The translations under genes were made by a program, and so were the position numbers. From JBAXLO01 sp037134755 (GTDB lineage: Bacteria; Bacteroidota; Bacteroidia; Bacteroidales; JACABE01), in NCBI GenBank assembly GCA_037134755.1, contig JBAXLO010000107.1, positions 1 through 15,219 of the forward strand: a stretch of DNA of 15,219 bases. Direction: 5' to 3'. Positions 9,190 to 15,174 of this stretch are shown piece after piece; within the stretch, counting starts at the first letter, position 1, and every line of letters starts with the position of its first letter. A model generated the notes under the pieces. The model was not told the DNA's origin, searched no databases, and was given only the letters and a program-made list of their open reading frames with translations.

Positions 9190-9196
9190 AATTGAA

Positions 9197-9203
9197 CTCC
9201 TCT
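9197..9203 (-). promoter_or_regulatory. Shine-Dalgarno sequence AGAGGAG for the 9189 start
   Basis: AGAGGAG on the minus strand is 7 nt from the ATG. Clear Shine-Dalgarno sites are rare in Bacteroidota and none of the other genes here shows one, so this supports the start and may mean efficient initiation. Confidence 0.6.
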
Positions 9204-9409
9204 TTTTACTTTATAGTTTTTGTCTAAATAATTAGTCCTTGTACAAATTAAACATAAATTTGTAAAGATTTAATCTGAACCCATATCGGCATACTGTTTC
9301 TACAAAGTTTTGCTTATGCAAACCTAATAAATAACAGTATAAATTAAATCTTAAAATGAATATATTTGTCATAACTTATTAAGAATTTAATATATCTACA
9401 TTTAATGTA

Positions 9410-9425
9410 GGGGTATTACTACCCC
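9410..9425. promoter_or_regulatory. Possible operator dyad GGGGTA-N4-TACCCC
   Basis: A perfect 6-bp inverted repeat with a 4-nt spacer (GGGGTATTACTACCCC) stands out in otherwise AT-rich DNA. It lies 221 bp upstream of the minus-strand start and 135 bp upstream of pepE. Symmetry and position fit a binding site for a dimeric regulator, but the arms are short and no regulator gene is in the window. Confidence 0.35.
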
Positions 9426-9532
9426 ATGATAATATTTTACAATATTAATACAAAAATCATTATAAATGAAATTTTATTTCAAATTATTTTTAAAAAGAAA
9501 AATTAACTTAAGATTAAGATGACATTTTATTG

Positions 9533-9540
9533 TAATTTTG
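9533..9540 (+). promoter_or_regulatory. Bacteroidota -7 promoter element (TAATTTTG) for pepE
   Basis: TAATTTTG matches TAnnTTTG exactly and lies 19 nt before the pepE start. No clear TTTG is present about 20 bp upstream; TTAAG at 9508-9512 is a weak candidate. The implied 5' leader is only about a dozen nucleotides. Confidence 0.6.
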
Positions 9541-9559
9541 CAGACTAATTCTAAATAAA

Positions 9560-10276
9560 ATGAAAAAACTTCTTTTAATCAGTAATTCAACCAATGCAGG
9601 TGAAGCATATTTAGGCTGGCCTCGTAATGATATTAAAAATTTCCTGAACACTAATAAAGTAAGTCGTGTGCTTTTTGTACCTTATGCAGGTGTTAGTGTT
9701 ACCTATGATGATTACACAAATAAAGTTGCAGATGTATTTAAAGAGTTAGGTGTTGAGATATATGGAATCCATAACGAAATTGATCCTGTTAAAGCAGTAA
9801 AAGAAGCAGAAGCAATAGCTGTTGGTGGAGGCAATACCTTTCATTTATTATATATGTTGCATAAGTTAAAACTTGTGGATGCCATACGAGATCAGGCTTT
9901 AAAAGGTGTGCCTTATATGGGATGGAGTGCAGGATCGAATGTTGCTTGTCCTTCATTAAAGACTACAAACGATATGCCTATTATTGAACCTGCCGGTTTT
10001 GATTGTGCAGCTTTGGTTCCATTTCAGATAAATCCTCATTATCTGGATGCACATCCTGATGGTCATGGGGGGGAAACACGCGAACAACGAATTGAAGAGT
10101 TTCTAAAAGTAAATCAACAAATATATGTTGTTGGCTTAAGAGAAGCAACACTTTTGTTGGTTGAAGGCGATAAGATTTCATTAATTGGTAAACGTCCTAT
10201 GCGAGTATTTAAATATGGTGAAGAACCAAAAGAAATACAAGTTGGAGAAAATATTGATTTCTTATTAAAAGCTTAA
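9560..10276 (+). CDS. pepE: Dipeptidase E (alpha-aspartyl dipeptidase), peptidase family S51
   Basis: A 238-residue cytoplasmic peptidase with no signal peptide. In the family, PepE is a serine peptidase that hydrolyses dipeptides with an N-terminal aspartate. The catalytic residues known from Salmonella PepE (Ser120, Asp135, His157) are present here with a constant offset of three: Ser123 in GWSAGSN, Asp138 in TTNDMP and His160 in INPHY. The neighbouring conserved stretch AVGGGNTFHLL (about 88-97) and the NPHY.D.HPDGHGGETR.QR block (about 158-178) also match. The length is close to the usual 230 residues. It has its own -7 element. The next gene begins 58 nt after its stop and could be read from the same promoter. 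Confidence 0.95.
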   Translation: MKKLLLISNSTNAGEAYLGWPRNDIKNFLNTNKVSRVLFVPYAGVSVTYDDYTNKVADVFKELGVEIYGIHNEIDPVKAVKEAEAIAVGGGNTFHLLYMLHKLKLVDAIRDQALKGVPYMGWSAGSNVACPSLKTTNDMPIIEPAGFDCAALVPFQINPHYLDAHPDGHGGETREQRIEEFLKVNQQIYVVGLREATLLLVEGDKISLIGKRPMRVFKYGEEPKEIQVGENIDFLLKA

Positions 10277-10334
10277 AAAGTAAAGATTTCATTCAGTACT
10301 TTGTCTTTTATTAATTTCTAATTGTTTTAATACT

Positions 10335-11345
10335 ATGATTGATTTATCAACAAACTATATGGGATTTAAACTTAAGAATCCTATCATTGTGGGCAGTTCC
10401 GGATTAACAGATAATGTTAAGAGCGTAGTAGAGGCCGAAAAGAATGGTGCAGCTGCGGTAGTGTTGAAATCGCTATTTGAAGAACAAATAAAATTTGAGC
10501 TGAGTAGTGCTTCGTTAAAACAAAATGATACTTCATTTGCATACCCTGAAGCAGTGGAATATATTTCGGATTATGCCACAAAAAATTCTATTAATAATTA
10601 TCTGAGATTAATTGAAGATTGCAAAAAACAAACAAGCATCCCAATCATAGCTAGTATTAATTGCACTTCGAATGCCGAATGGGTTCATTTTGCTAAGAAG
10701 ATTGAAGAGGCCGGCGCTGATGCTATAGAGCTTAATATATTTCTGCTACCATCGGATTTAAACCATTCGAGTGAGCAAAACGAAGCAGTTTATTTTGATA
10801 TTATCAGCGAAGTGATGAAACATGTTAAGATTCCTATTGCTGTTAAAACTAGTTATTATTTTTCGGGGCTTGCTAAGATGATGCTTAAATTATCGTGGAC
10901 AGGTATCTCGGGATTAGTATTCTTTAATCGTTTCTTTTCGCCGGATATTGATATAGATAATTTCACTATTACATCGGCCAATGTATTAAGTCGTCCTGAG
11001 GAGGTATCTACATCTTTAAGATGGGTTGCAATTTTATCGGATCGTTTGTATTGTGATGTGGCAGCTTCTACAGGTATTCACGAGGGAAGAGATGTTATCA
11101 AGCAATTATTAGCAGGAGCTAAAGCCACTCAGATAGTTTCTACTTTATACAAGCATGGTTTCCCTCATATCGAAACTATGTTGAAAGATATGGAAGTTTG
11201 GATGCAGGCTAAAAACTTTAATACTATTGAGGAGTTTCGAGGAACGATGTGTTATCGCAAAACGCAGAATCCTGCTGCTTATTTAAGAGTGCAATTTATG
11301 AAGTATTTTGCAGATATTGAAGAAAAGTCAGGGTTTGAGATATAA
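10335..11345 (+). CDS. Dihydroorotate dehydrogenase-like flavoprotein lacking the usual catalytic motif
   Basis: A 336-residue cytoplasmic TIM-barrel protein of the DHODH superfamily, in the DHOD-like subgroup that Bacteroidota often carry beside the true PyrD. It begins like class 1 enzymes (MIDLSTNYMGFKLKNPIIV), keeps the VLKS lysine (about residue 45) and keeps a probable FMN-phosphate region near the C-terminus (VAASTGIHEGRD, then GAKATQIVSTLYKHG). The segment that normally reads N-(I/V)-S-C-P-N, supplying the catalytic cysteine or serine, here reads ELNIFLLPSD. Dihydroorotate oxidation by the known mechanism is therefore unlikely, and substrate and product are unknown. It lies 58 nt downstream of pepE on the same strand. 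TACTTTG in the gap is one base short of a -7 consensus. I am sure of the superfamily and unsure of the reaction. Confidence 0.9.
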   Translation: MIDLSTNYMGFKLKNPIIVGSSGLTDNVKSVVEAEKNGAAAVVLKSLFEEQIKFELSSASLKQNDTSFAYPEAVEYISDYATKNSINNYLRLIEDCKKQTSIPIIASINCTSNAEWVHFAKKIEEAGADAIELNIFLLPSDLNHSSEQNEAVYFDIISEVMKHVKIPIAVKTSYYFSGLAKMMLKLSWTGISGLVFFNRFFSPDIDIDNFTITSANVLSRPEEVSTSLRWVAILSDRLYCDVAASTGIHEGRDVIKQLLAGAKATQIVSTLYKHGFPHIETMLKDMEVWMQAKNFNTIEEFRGTMCYRKTQNPAAYLRVQFMKYFADIEEKSGFEI

Positions 11346-11427
11346 TTAAATTTCTCAAAACTATCATTGTTGTTAGATAAATATATAGATTCTCCACAAC
11401 GTTACTAATGACAGAGGTTAAATTAAC

Positions 11428-11553
11428 AGATTTCTCGCTTCGCTCGAAATGACAGCAGTTTTGTTTTTAATAGGAGAGGACATGGCGGCGAAGCCGCCAT
11501 GTCCTCTCAAAAAAAGTTAAGAAAGTTGTCATTCCGAACAAAGTGAGGAATCT
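11428..11553. repeat. Nested palindromic intergenic repeat element
   Basis: Two 27-bp inverted copies (11428-11454 and 11527-11553) agree at 22 of 27 positions; each contains a core of the type TTCGCTCGAAATGACA. They flank a perfect 16-bp hairpin (11474-11508). The element sits between two convergent genes, a usual place for REP-like or MITE-like elements. Arms of this kind (ending in AATGACA) look to me like dispersed intergenic repeats in Bacteroidota, but the copy number cannot be judged from one window. Confidence 0.65.
11474..11508. repeat. Perfect 16-bp inverted repeat with GAA triloop
   Basis: The arms GAGAGGACATGGCGGC and its exact complement are separated only by GAA. The tip GCGAAGC is a sequence known to form an exceptionally stable DNA mini-hairpin. 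The hairpin is GC-rich in an AT-rich spacer. On the plus strand it is followed by A residues, not T, so it is not a standard intrinsic terminator. Confidence 0.9.
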
Positions 11554-11606
11554 CAAATTTACACCTTCATTGTTTTTTATCGGACAATAATCTAAATATA
11601 CAAACC

Positions 11607-11957
11607 CTATTTCTTCGATATATTTGTAATTTCGGCAGGCATCCCTACATTACATCCTTCAGGATTTTTCATCCTTAAAGTATGATAGTCAAAATAAACT
11701 TCTGTACCATCTTTATCTATTTCAGCAGGCAATTTATCTTTTGGAATTAGAGTTATCGGTTTCTCTTGTCCTTGTTGGTTTATAATTATCACGGTAGCGC
11801 ACCCACTTGCTTTGTATTGATGTGATATCTTACCTAAAGTTATACCTTTAGCAGCAATCTGTTCAACAGCTTTTTTATCTAAACTAATATTTTGTTTTGT
11901 TTTGCACGACGTGCTTATAAAGATTACTATTGCAATTATAAATAGTATGTTTTTCAT
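11607..11957 (-). CDS. Small lipoprotein, unknown function
   Basis: A 116-residue protein read from the ATG at 11957. The first 16 residues are a hydrophobic signal ending STSC (Cys18), a lipobox, so it should be lipidated and membrane-anchored in the envelope. The reading frame is open upstream to an ATG at 12002, but those 15 codons cross the terminator hairpin of the preceding gene and would put non-signal residues before the signal peptide; the later start is therefore chosen. The mature domain has two cysteines in the spaced motifs SGCATVII and EGCNVGMP, with LIPKDKLPAEI and GTEVYFDY between them; the pair may form a disulfide. I do not recognise a named family. No clear Shine-Dalgarno sequence or separate promoter is seen. 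Only about 28 nt separate the terminator hairpin from its start, so it may depend on read-through or on a weak TAGTTTTA box (11976-11983). Confidence 0.8.
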   Translation of the reverse strand: MKNILFIIAIVIFISTSCKTKQNISLDKKAVEQIAAKGITLGKISHQYKASGCATVIIINQQGQEKPITLIPKDKLPAEIDKDGTEVYFDYHTLRMKNPEGCNVGMPAEITNISKK

Positions 11958-11985
11958 AAAAAATTTATTATTTAATAAAACTAAA

Positions 11986-12022
11986 AAAGGCATATCATAC
12001 AATATATATATGATATGCCTTT
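11986..12022 (-). terminator. Rho-independent terminator of the 613-residue secreted-protein gene
   Basis: A perfect 14-bp stem (11986-11999 with 12009-12022; arm AAAGGCATATCATA) and a 9-nt loop lie about 21 nt after the stop codon at 12044. On the minus strand the stem runs into TTTTTTAGTTTTATT, a proper U-tract. Confidence 0.88.
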
Positions 12023-12043
12023 GATATTAATTATTATTTAGGC

Positions 12044-13885
12044 TTAATCAATAACCAGTTTAGTTACTTTTTGGAAGCTTGTATTTTCGGTTCCTATTCT
12101 TATTAAATAAGTTCCTTTTGCAAGGCTAGCACCCTGTATTGAAGTTGCAACAGCATTTGAAACCGGAGTAACTTTTTTACTTGAAATCAATTTGCCTGAA
12201 ATATCAAATAAATCAACATTCAATTCATTATTTGAAGGAAGATTACTAGCTTTTACCATAATATCATTACCAAATCTATTAACTTTATAAATAACTTCAG
12301 TTGCATTTTCGGCAATACCCACACCTGAATTAGTAGGCAATTTAAAAGAGAATACTTTTGTAGCAGGATTACCGCCTGAAATATATTCGCCTGTATGCCA
12401 GAAAATAGTTCCATCTAAAGGATCAAGAGAAGTGTGTGAATAATCACCAAAACGATTAGTACTTGTTTGAGCAGAGTTGCCGGCAACAACTTGTGTTTCG
12501 GCAAAAGTCATTGTATTTAAAGGATCAGTGGCTAATCTGCCGGTATATCTAAGACTGGGGTAAATGGTTGACGATCCTGAAACTGCATAAGCCATACCGA
12601 TTGATCCATTGTCGTCCATAGCAATACTTCCTACCCAACGGTTATAAGCATCGGGAGCAAAAGTGCTTTGTTGATAGATACTCCAAGTTGTACCTGTTTG
12701 ACGCAATTCGTACCATCTTATACTACGTTGTCCTGTTGATGAACTTACCAATACGCCGCCACATAATACTACGCTGTTGTATCCTGTCCATCTTCTGTAT
12801 TGAGCTCTAAAAGTAAGTACACCACCAATTCCATCAAGTTTAGATGAAGTTCCGGGTTGTGCAATATCATCCCAATTTGAATTATAAGAAGCATCAAAAG
12901 CCTGTGTTGGCAATTGAGCATCAAGTGTAATAGTTGCAGTAGGTGTAGCACCCCAGGTTGTAGCCATTTTATATACATTTATTCTATCAACATATCCGGT
13001 TCCCCATCCATCATCTTCGTATGAGAAAATTGGGCAAGGAGTTCCATATGGAGGCAATTGACCATCAGCATCGGCTGGTAATGGGCAAAAGAATCCACCG
13101 CCATCAGGAGGTGTAAATGTTTTATTTATCGATCTGGAAGCAGCAACGCCTTTTAGCATTGAATCTCTTTCGAATACAAATATTTTTTGTGCTGTTTGGT
13201 TAGAAGTCATATAATAACCATCAGACCATATTGAAAATTTTTCGTAATCAGGAAACTGAGGTGAAGTATATGAATAGGTGTAATATGCACCTGTTGGATC
13301 AGATGTTTTTGATACAGCCAAACATATTTTGTTTCCACTTTGTTTAAATTCAGTTATTACCCAACGATCTGCATATTTATCATAAAGTACGATAGGATCG
13401 CCATCATTTGAGCTGAACAATAAAGTTCCTAGCTGAAAAGGTCCACCATTTGCAACACTACCACCTGTTTTGGTGAATATTTGGTATTGGGTATTTACAG
13501 ATTGTAAATAATGATTTGGGCCGGCAACTCCGGTTGGATCCGGTGGGTAACTATTTCCTGATTGTCCTTCCCATTGAACAATAGGTGCTTTATTTTGTCT
13601 GTAACCAGGTGTTTTCTGGCAAGCAGGATCATCACCTTGTGGCAAAGCGTTAGGATTAAGTTTTACTGAAAATGGGATACGGTTATCTCTGTCAGGAGAC
13701 TCTTTCCTTTCGGAAGTTTGTTTTACAACAGCTTCAGGATGTTCCTTAATCAATTCGCTTAGAGGTTTGGTTTCATGAAATTCATCACATTTAATAACTT
13801 CTACCTTACCATCATCTACTTTATTTTGAGCTTTTAAAACAGTTACTGCTAAAAACACAAATAGTACCAAAAAGACTTTTCTCAT
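12044..13885 (-). CDS. T9SS-secreted protein of the 'PPDPTG..GPNHY' type, probable beta-propeller
   Basis: Read from the ATG at 13885, this is a 613-residue protein with a standard signal peptide (MRKVFLVLFVFLAVTVLKAQ). The frame extends 16 codons further to 13933, but that start would bury the signal peptide. After a charged pro-like segment (about 22-95), the core has YPPDPTGVAGPNHYLQ, WVITEF, KTSDPTGAYYTYSY, DYEKFSIWSDGYYMT, WVGSIAMDDNGSIGMAYAVS and RFGDYSHTSLDPLDGTIFWHTGEY. These recur in large secreted bacterial proteins and suggest a repeated-blade beta fold with possible calcium-loop aspartates. The last 80 residues form a T9SS sorting domain (VDLFDISGKLI, then LAKGTYLIRI). It is exported to the surface or medium. 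No catalytic residues are identifiable, so function is unknown. It has its own terminator. A weak -7-like box (TAATATTG, 13909-13916) is the best promoter candidate. Confidence 0.9.
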   Translation of the reverse strand: MRKVFLVLFVFLAVTVLKAQNKVDDGKVEVIKCDEFHETKPLSELIKEHPEAVVKQTSERKESPDRDNRIPFSVKLNPNALPQGDDPACQKTPGYRQNKAPIVQWEGQSGNSYPPDPTGVAGPNHYLQSVNTQYQIFTKTGGSVANGGPFQLGTLLFSSNDGDPIVLYDKYADRWVITEFKQSGNKICLAVSKTSDPTGAYYTYSYTSPQFPDYEKFSIWSDGYYMTSNQTAQKIFVFERDSMLKGVAASRSINKTFTPPDGGGFFCPLPADADGQLPPYGTPCPIFSYEDDGWGTGYVDRINVYKMATTWGATPTATITLDAQLPTQAFDASYNSNWDDIAQPGTSSKLDGIGGVLTFRAQYRRWTGYNSVVLCGGVLVSSSTGQRSIRWYELRQTGTTWSIYQQSTFAPDAYNRWVGSIAMDDNGSIGMAYAVSGSSTIYPSLRYTGRLATDPLNTMTFAETQVVAGNSAQTSTNRFGDYSHTSLDPLDGTIFWHTGEYISGGNPATKVFSFKLPTNSGVGIAENATEVIYKVNRFGNDIMVKASNLPSNNELNVDLFDISGKLISSKKVTPVSNAVATSIQGASLAKGTYLIRIGTENTSFQKVTKLVID

Positions 13886-14121
13886 TATTATTTTTATTAA
13901 ATTTTCTGCAATATTAACAAATAACTTTATCATAAATCTGCTTTTATCGAATTTTTAACAATTTATAAACAAAATAATTTATTTATAAAGCAAAACACAG
14001 ATAAAAAAACATTTCACCTTAAATTAGAAATATGTTACAATATTACTGCTTTTATTTACCCTTTTTGTTATAATATTTCATTTTAATGTTATAAAATTTA
14101 TAAATCATCAAATGAAATTGA

Positions 14122-14159
14122 TTTTAGAATAAAAACAGGCAGCTTGTTTTTATCTAAAA
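14122..14159. repeat. Inverted repeat with 16/15-nt arms
   Basis: TTTTAGAATAAAAACA (14122-14137) pairs with TGTTTTTATCTAAAA (14145-14159) with one bulged base and a 7-nt loop (GGCAGCT). It is not close to the end of any gene, so a terminator role is not obvious. Confidence 0.85.
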
Positions 14160-14180
14160 ATATATAATATGCTTATTAGT

Positions 14181-14202
14181 GGTGTTTTAAAAACAAAACG
14201 CC
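14181..14202. repeat. Short hairpin GGTGTTTT / AAAACGCC
   Basis: An 8-bp stem (one G-T wobble) with a 6-nt loop. A weaker pairing, TCAAAAC with GTTTTTTGA (14204-14224), follows at once. Confidence 0.7.
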
Positions 14203-14227
14203 TTCAAAACATGTCGTTTTTTGACCG

Positions 14228-14373
14228 CCACAGCGTCGATCGCTACATAATATTCGTCGCTGTGGGTTTTAATTTGACGAATATTATGTAGTTTTTCACT
14301 CTGTGGCAACCACAGCAATGAATATTATTTAGTTTTTCAGTTTTTAGTTGCCACAGCAACGAATATTATGTAG
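14228..14373. repeat. Repeat array: 41-bp tandem unit plus an inverted copy
   Basis: The 16-mer GACGAATATTATGTAG or a close variant occurs at 14276-14291, at 14317-14332 (ending ATTTAG) and at 14358-14373, exactly 41 bp apart. An inverted copy lies at 14243-14258 and forms a perfect 16-bp stem with the first direct copy (17-nt loop). Copies are preceded by CCACAGC at 14310 and 14351, and the inverted copy carries the complement (GCTGTGG, to 14265). CTGTGGcaaCCACAG (14301-14315) is a further perfect dyad. This is a non-coding repetitive element, not a CRISPR. Confidence 0.85.
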
Positions 14374-14493
14374 TTTTCGTTAACATTTTAGCCAATTAAA
14401 CAAAATTTTCAATCAAAATATATTTAATAAAACAGAAAAAAAAATAATTTGAAAATAAATACGAATTTGTTTTTTTTGTAACAAATAATAAAT

Positions 14494-14501
14494 TACTTTT
14501 G
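14494..14501 (+). promoter_or_regulatory. Bacteroidota -7 promoter element (TACTTTTG)
   Basis: TACTTTTG matches TAnnTTTG exactly. It is 33 nt upstream of the leader ATG at 14535 and would start a transcript near 14508, giving a leader of roughly 360 nt before the ATG at 14869. TTTG occurs at 14475 and 14466, but neither has the ideal spacing. Confidence 0.6.
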
Positions 14502-14534
14502 CACTGCCCATAAAAATAAGGACATAAAATCAAT

Positions 14535-14609
14535 ATGAAAAACATAAAAATACGAAACATCAAGTCTCCAATTGTTTGTGCCTACATTTTAACTGTATTT
14601 ACTATTTAG
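14535..14609 (+). CDS. Putative 24-residue leader peptide
   Basis: A short ORF starts 33 nt after a -7 promoter element and ends at TAG (14607-14609). The peptide begins MKNIKIRNIKSPIV and ends CAYILTVFTI. It has a basic N-terminus and a hydrophobic C-terminus, and nine of 24 residues are branched-chain (six Ile, two Val, one Leu). Its stop codon lies exactly in the 4-nt loop of a 10-bp hairpin, so a ribosome finishing the ORF would open that hairpin. This arrangement resembles transcription attenuation leaders or leader-controlled translation. It could instead be a small membrane peptide or chance. There is no homologue I can name. Confidence 0.45.
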   Translation: MKNIKIRNIKSPIVCAYILTVFTI

Positions 14610-14619
14610 ATAGTAAATA
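14596..14619 (+). promoter_or_regulatory. Hairpin spanning the leader stop codon
   Basis: TATTTACTAT (14596-14605) and ATAGTAAATA (14610-14619) are perfect complements around the loop TTAG. The leader stop codon is in the loop. No U-tract follows, so it is not a terminator by itself. Confidence 0.75.
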
Positions 14620-14707
14620 GATCAGAGCTGTTCCTGAATAATAATACGACAGCCGCTTGACCGGAGCCATCCGTCAGACGTTAAGTGCAGGTAAACCAGT
14701 GTTATTC
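14620..14707 (+). ncRNA. Possible structured 5' leader RNA
   Basis: This stretch is richer in G and C than its surroundings. Pairings seen by eye: GCTGT (14627-14631) with ACAGC (14649-14653); GAATAATA (14636-14643) with TGTTATTC (14700-14707, one G-U); TGAC-GG with CC-GTCA (14658-14664 with 14671-14676, one bulge). The first two cannot nest, so they are either alternative folds or a pseudoknot. CCTTTT follows the long-range stem. I do not recognise a known riboswitch class. Confidence 0.35.
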
Positions 14708-14714
14708 CTTTTAA

Positions 14715-14759
14715 AGTATTTAAAGTACTTAGAGTTCCTTGTGTACTTATAGTACTTAG
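14715..14759 (+). repeat. Five tandem copies of a 9-bp unit (AGTACTTAG)
   Basis: Units at 14715 (AGTATTTAA), 14724 (AGTACTTAG), 14733 (AGTTCCTTG, degenerate), 14742 (TGTACTTAT) and 14751 (AGTACTTAG) are in exact 9-bp register. They lie in the putative untranslated leader between the structured stretch and the gene at 14869. Confidence 0.8.
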
Positions 14760-14868
14760 TTTCAAAGTTTATTGTGTGTAGTGTATTTTATATTTTCTAA
14801 AATTCAAATACTCAAGGCACTTATTTAATTATTAAATAATATTTATAAATCTTTTAATACTCAATAAT

Positions 14869-15174
14869 ATGGGAATAAAACGTCATATTTTTATAAATCA
14901 TTGGAATACTCCTTTCTATCATAACTATAAAAGAAGTATGGAGACAGGCGACCAATTAAAACAGTCGTTGTTTGCAAATAAAGACGACCCCAAATTTAAA
15001 TCTTTATATGATTTCTATTTACCGTTTTACACAAGTTTTAGAACAAATTATCTTTTATGGTTATTACAGATAAAAGACTATAGAGGTTCCAGTCTGATTT
15101 TAGATGGAATGTTTAAAGAACTATCAGGACCACAAATAAATAGAGTAGATACTTTTTTGAAAAACATGGTGTAA
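14869..15174 (+). CDS. Unrecognised protein, interrupted at a slippery T-run
   Basis: The frame encodes 101 residues, starting MGIKRHIFINHW, with no signal peptide or membrane segment and a central aromatic helix-like part (DFYLPFYTSFRTNYLLWLLQIKDYRG, seen across about 48-73). It stops at TAA (15172-15174). Just before, at T_TTT_TTG (15153-15159), a shift to -1 gives a frame that reads FEKHGVIDKIVGFL and stays open to the window end. The likely ancestral product is longer. I do not recognise the family; the LSGPQINRVDT segment faintly recalls a small, often repeated Bacteroidota hypothetical family, with low certainty. No Shine-Dalgarno sequence is visible. The gene lies behind a leader of about 360 nt with a leader ORF and repeats. 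It may be a frameshifted pseudogene, a programmed frameshift or a sequencing error. Confidence 0.55.
   Translation: MGIKRHIFINHWNTPFYHNYKRSMETGDQLKQSLFANKDDPKFKSLYDFYLPFYTSFRTNYLLWLLQIKDYRGSSLILDGMFKELSGPQINRVDTFLKNMV
15153..15159 (+). other. Candidate -1 frameshift heptamer T_TTT_TTG
   Basis: In the zero frame the codons are ACT TTT TTG, which gives the X_XXY_YYZ pattern needed for tandem -1 slippage. After slippage the ribosome reads GAA AAA CAT and the frame stays open for about 20 codons to the window end. The downstream sequence is too short here to look for a stimulatory structure. Confidence 0.4.

Larger units (their letters stand above)
9190..9559. other. Divergent intergenic region, AT-rich, with one GC dyad
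   Basis: This 370-bp stretch separates the divergently transcribed adhesin-like gene and pepE. It contains the Shine-Dalgarno site of the former, a -7 element for the latter (9533-9540), and a short dyad at 9410-9425. No small ORF or RNA gene is visible. No perfect TAnnTTTG was found for the minus-strand gene; TTAATTTG at 9243-9250 is the nearest match. Confidence 0.6.
13886..14868. other. Gene-poor region of nearly 1 kb with hairpins, repeats and a long leader
   Basis: No ORF of normal size lies here on either strand. From left to right: very AT-rich DNA upstream of the minus-strand gene (13886-14120); a patch of consecutive inverted repeats (14122-14224); a 41-bp repeat array with inverted copies (14228-14373); AT-rich DNA; a -7 promoter element (14494-14501); a 24-codon leader ORF (14535-14609); a hairpin (14596-14619); a GC-richer structured stretch (about 14620-14707); a 9-bp tandem repeat (14715-14759); and AT-rich DNA up to the gene at 14869. 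No tRNA or rRNA is seen. Confidence 0.75.

Noticed and set aside
10277..10334. Separate promoter for the DHODH-like gene (TACTTTG)
   Set aside because: The match is one base short of TAnnTTTG and no -33 element is visible; co-transcription with pepE is as likely.
11474..11508. Bidirectional intrinsic terminator for the convergent genes
   Set aside because: The stem is strong, but neither strand has a T-run directly 3' of it: the plus strand has A residues and the minus strand continues CTATTAAAAA. It is also about 130 nt from the DHODH-like stop and 100 nt from the lipoprotein stop.
12003..13933. Longer N-termini for the two minus-strand genes at 11607 and 12044 (starts at 12002 and 13933)
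   Set aside because: Both extensions place extra residues before a clear signal peptide, and the first also crosses a terminator hairpin.
14243..14373. CRISPR array
   Set aside because: The copies are in mixed orientation, the 41-bp units have spacers that are themselves partly repeated, there are only three or four copies, and no cas gene is present.
14508..14868. Bridge-RNA-like leader of an IS110-type transposon
   Set aside because: A structured non-coding stretch precedes an ORF, but the encoded protein shows no DEDD transposase motifs and no element ends were found.
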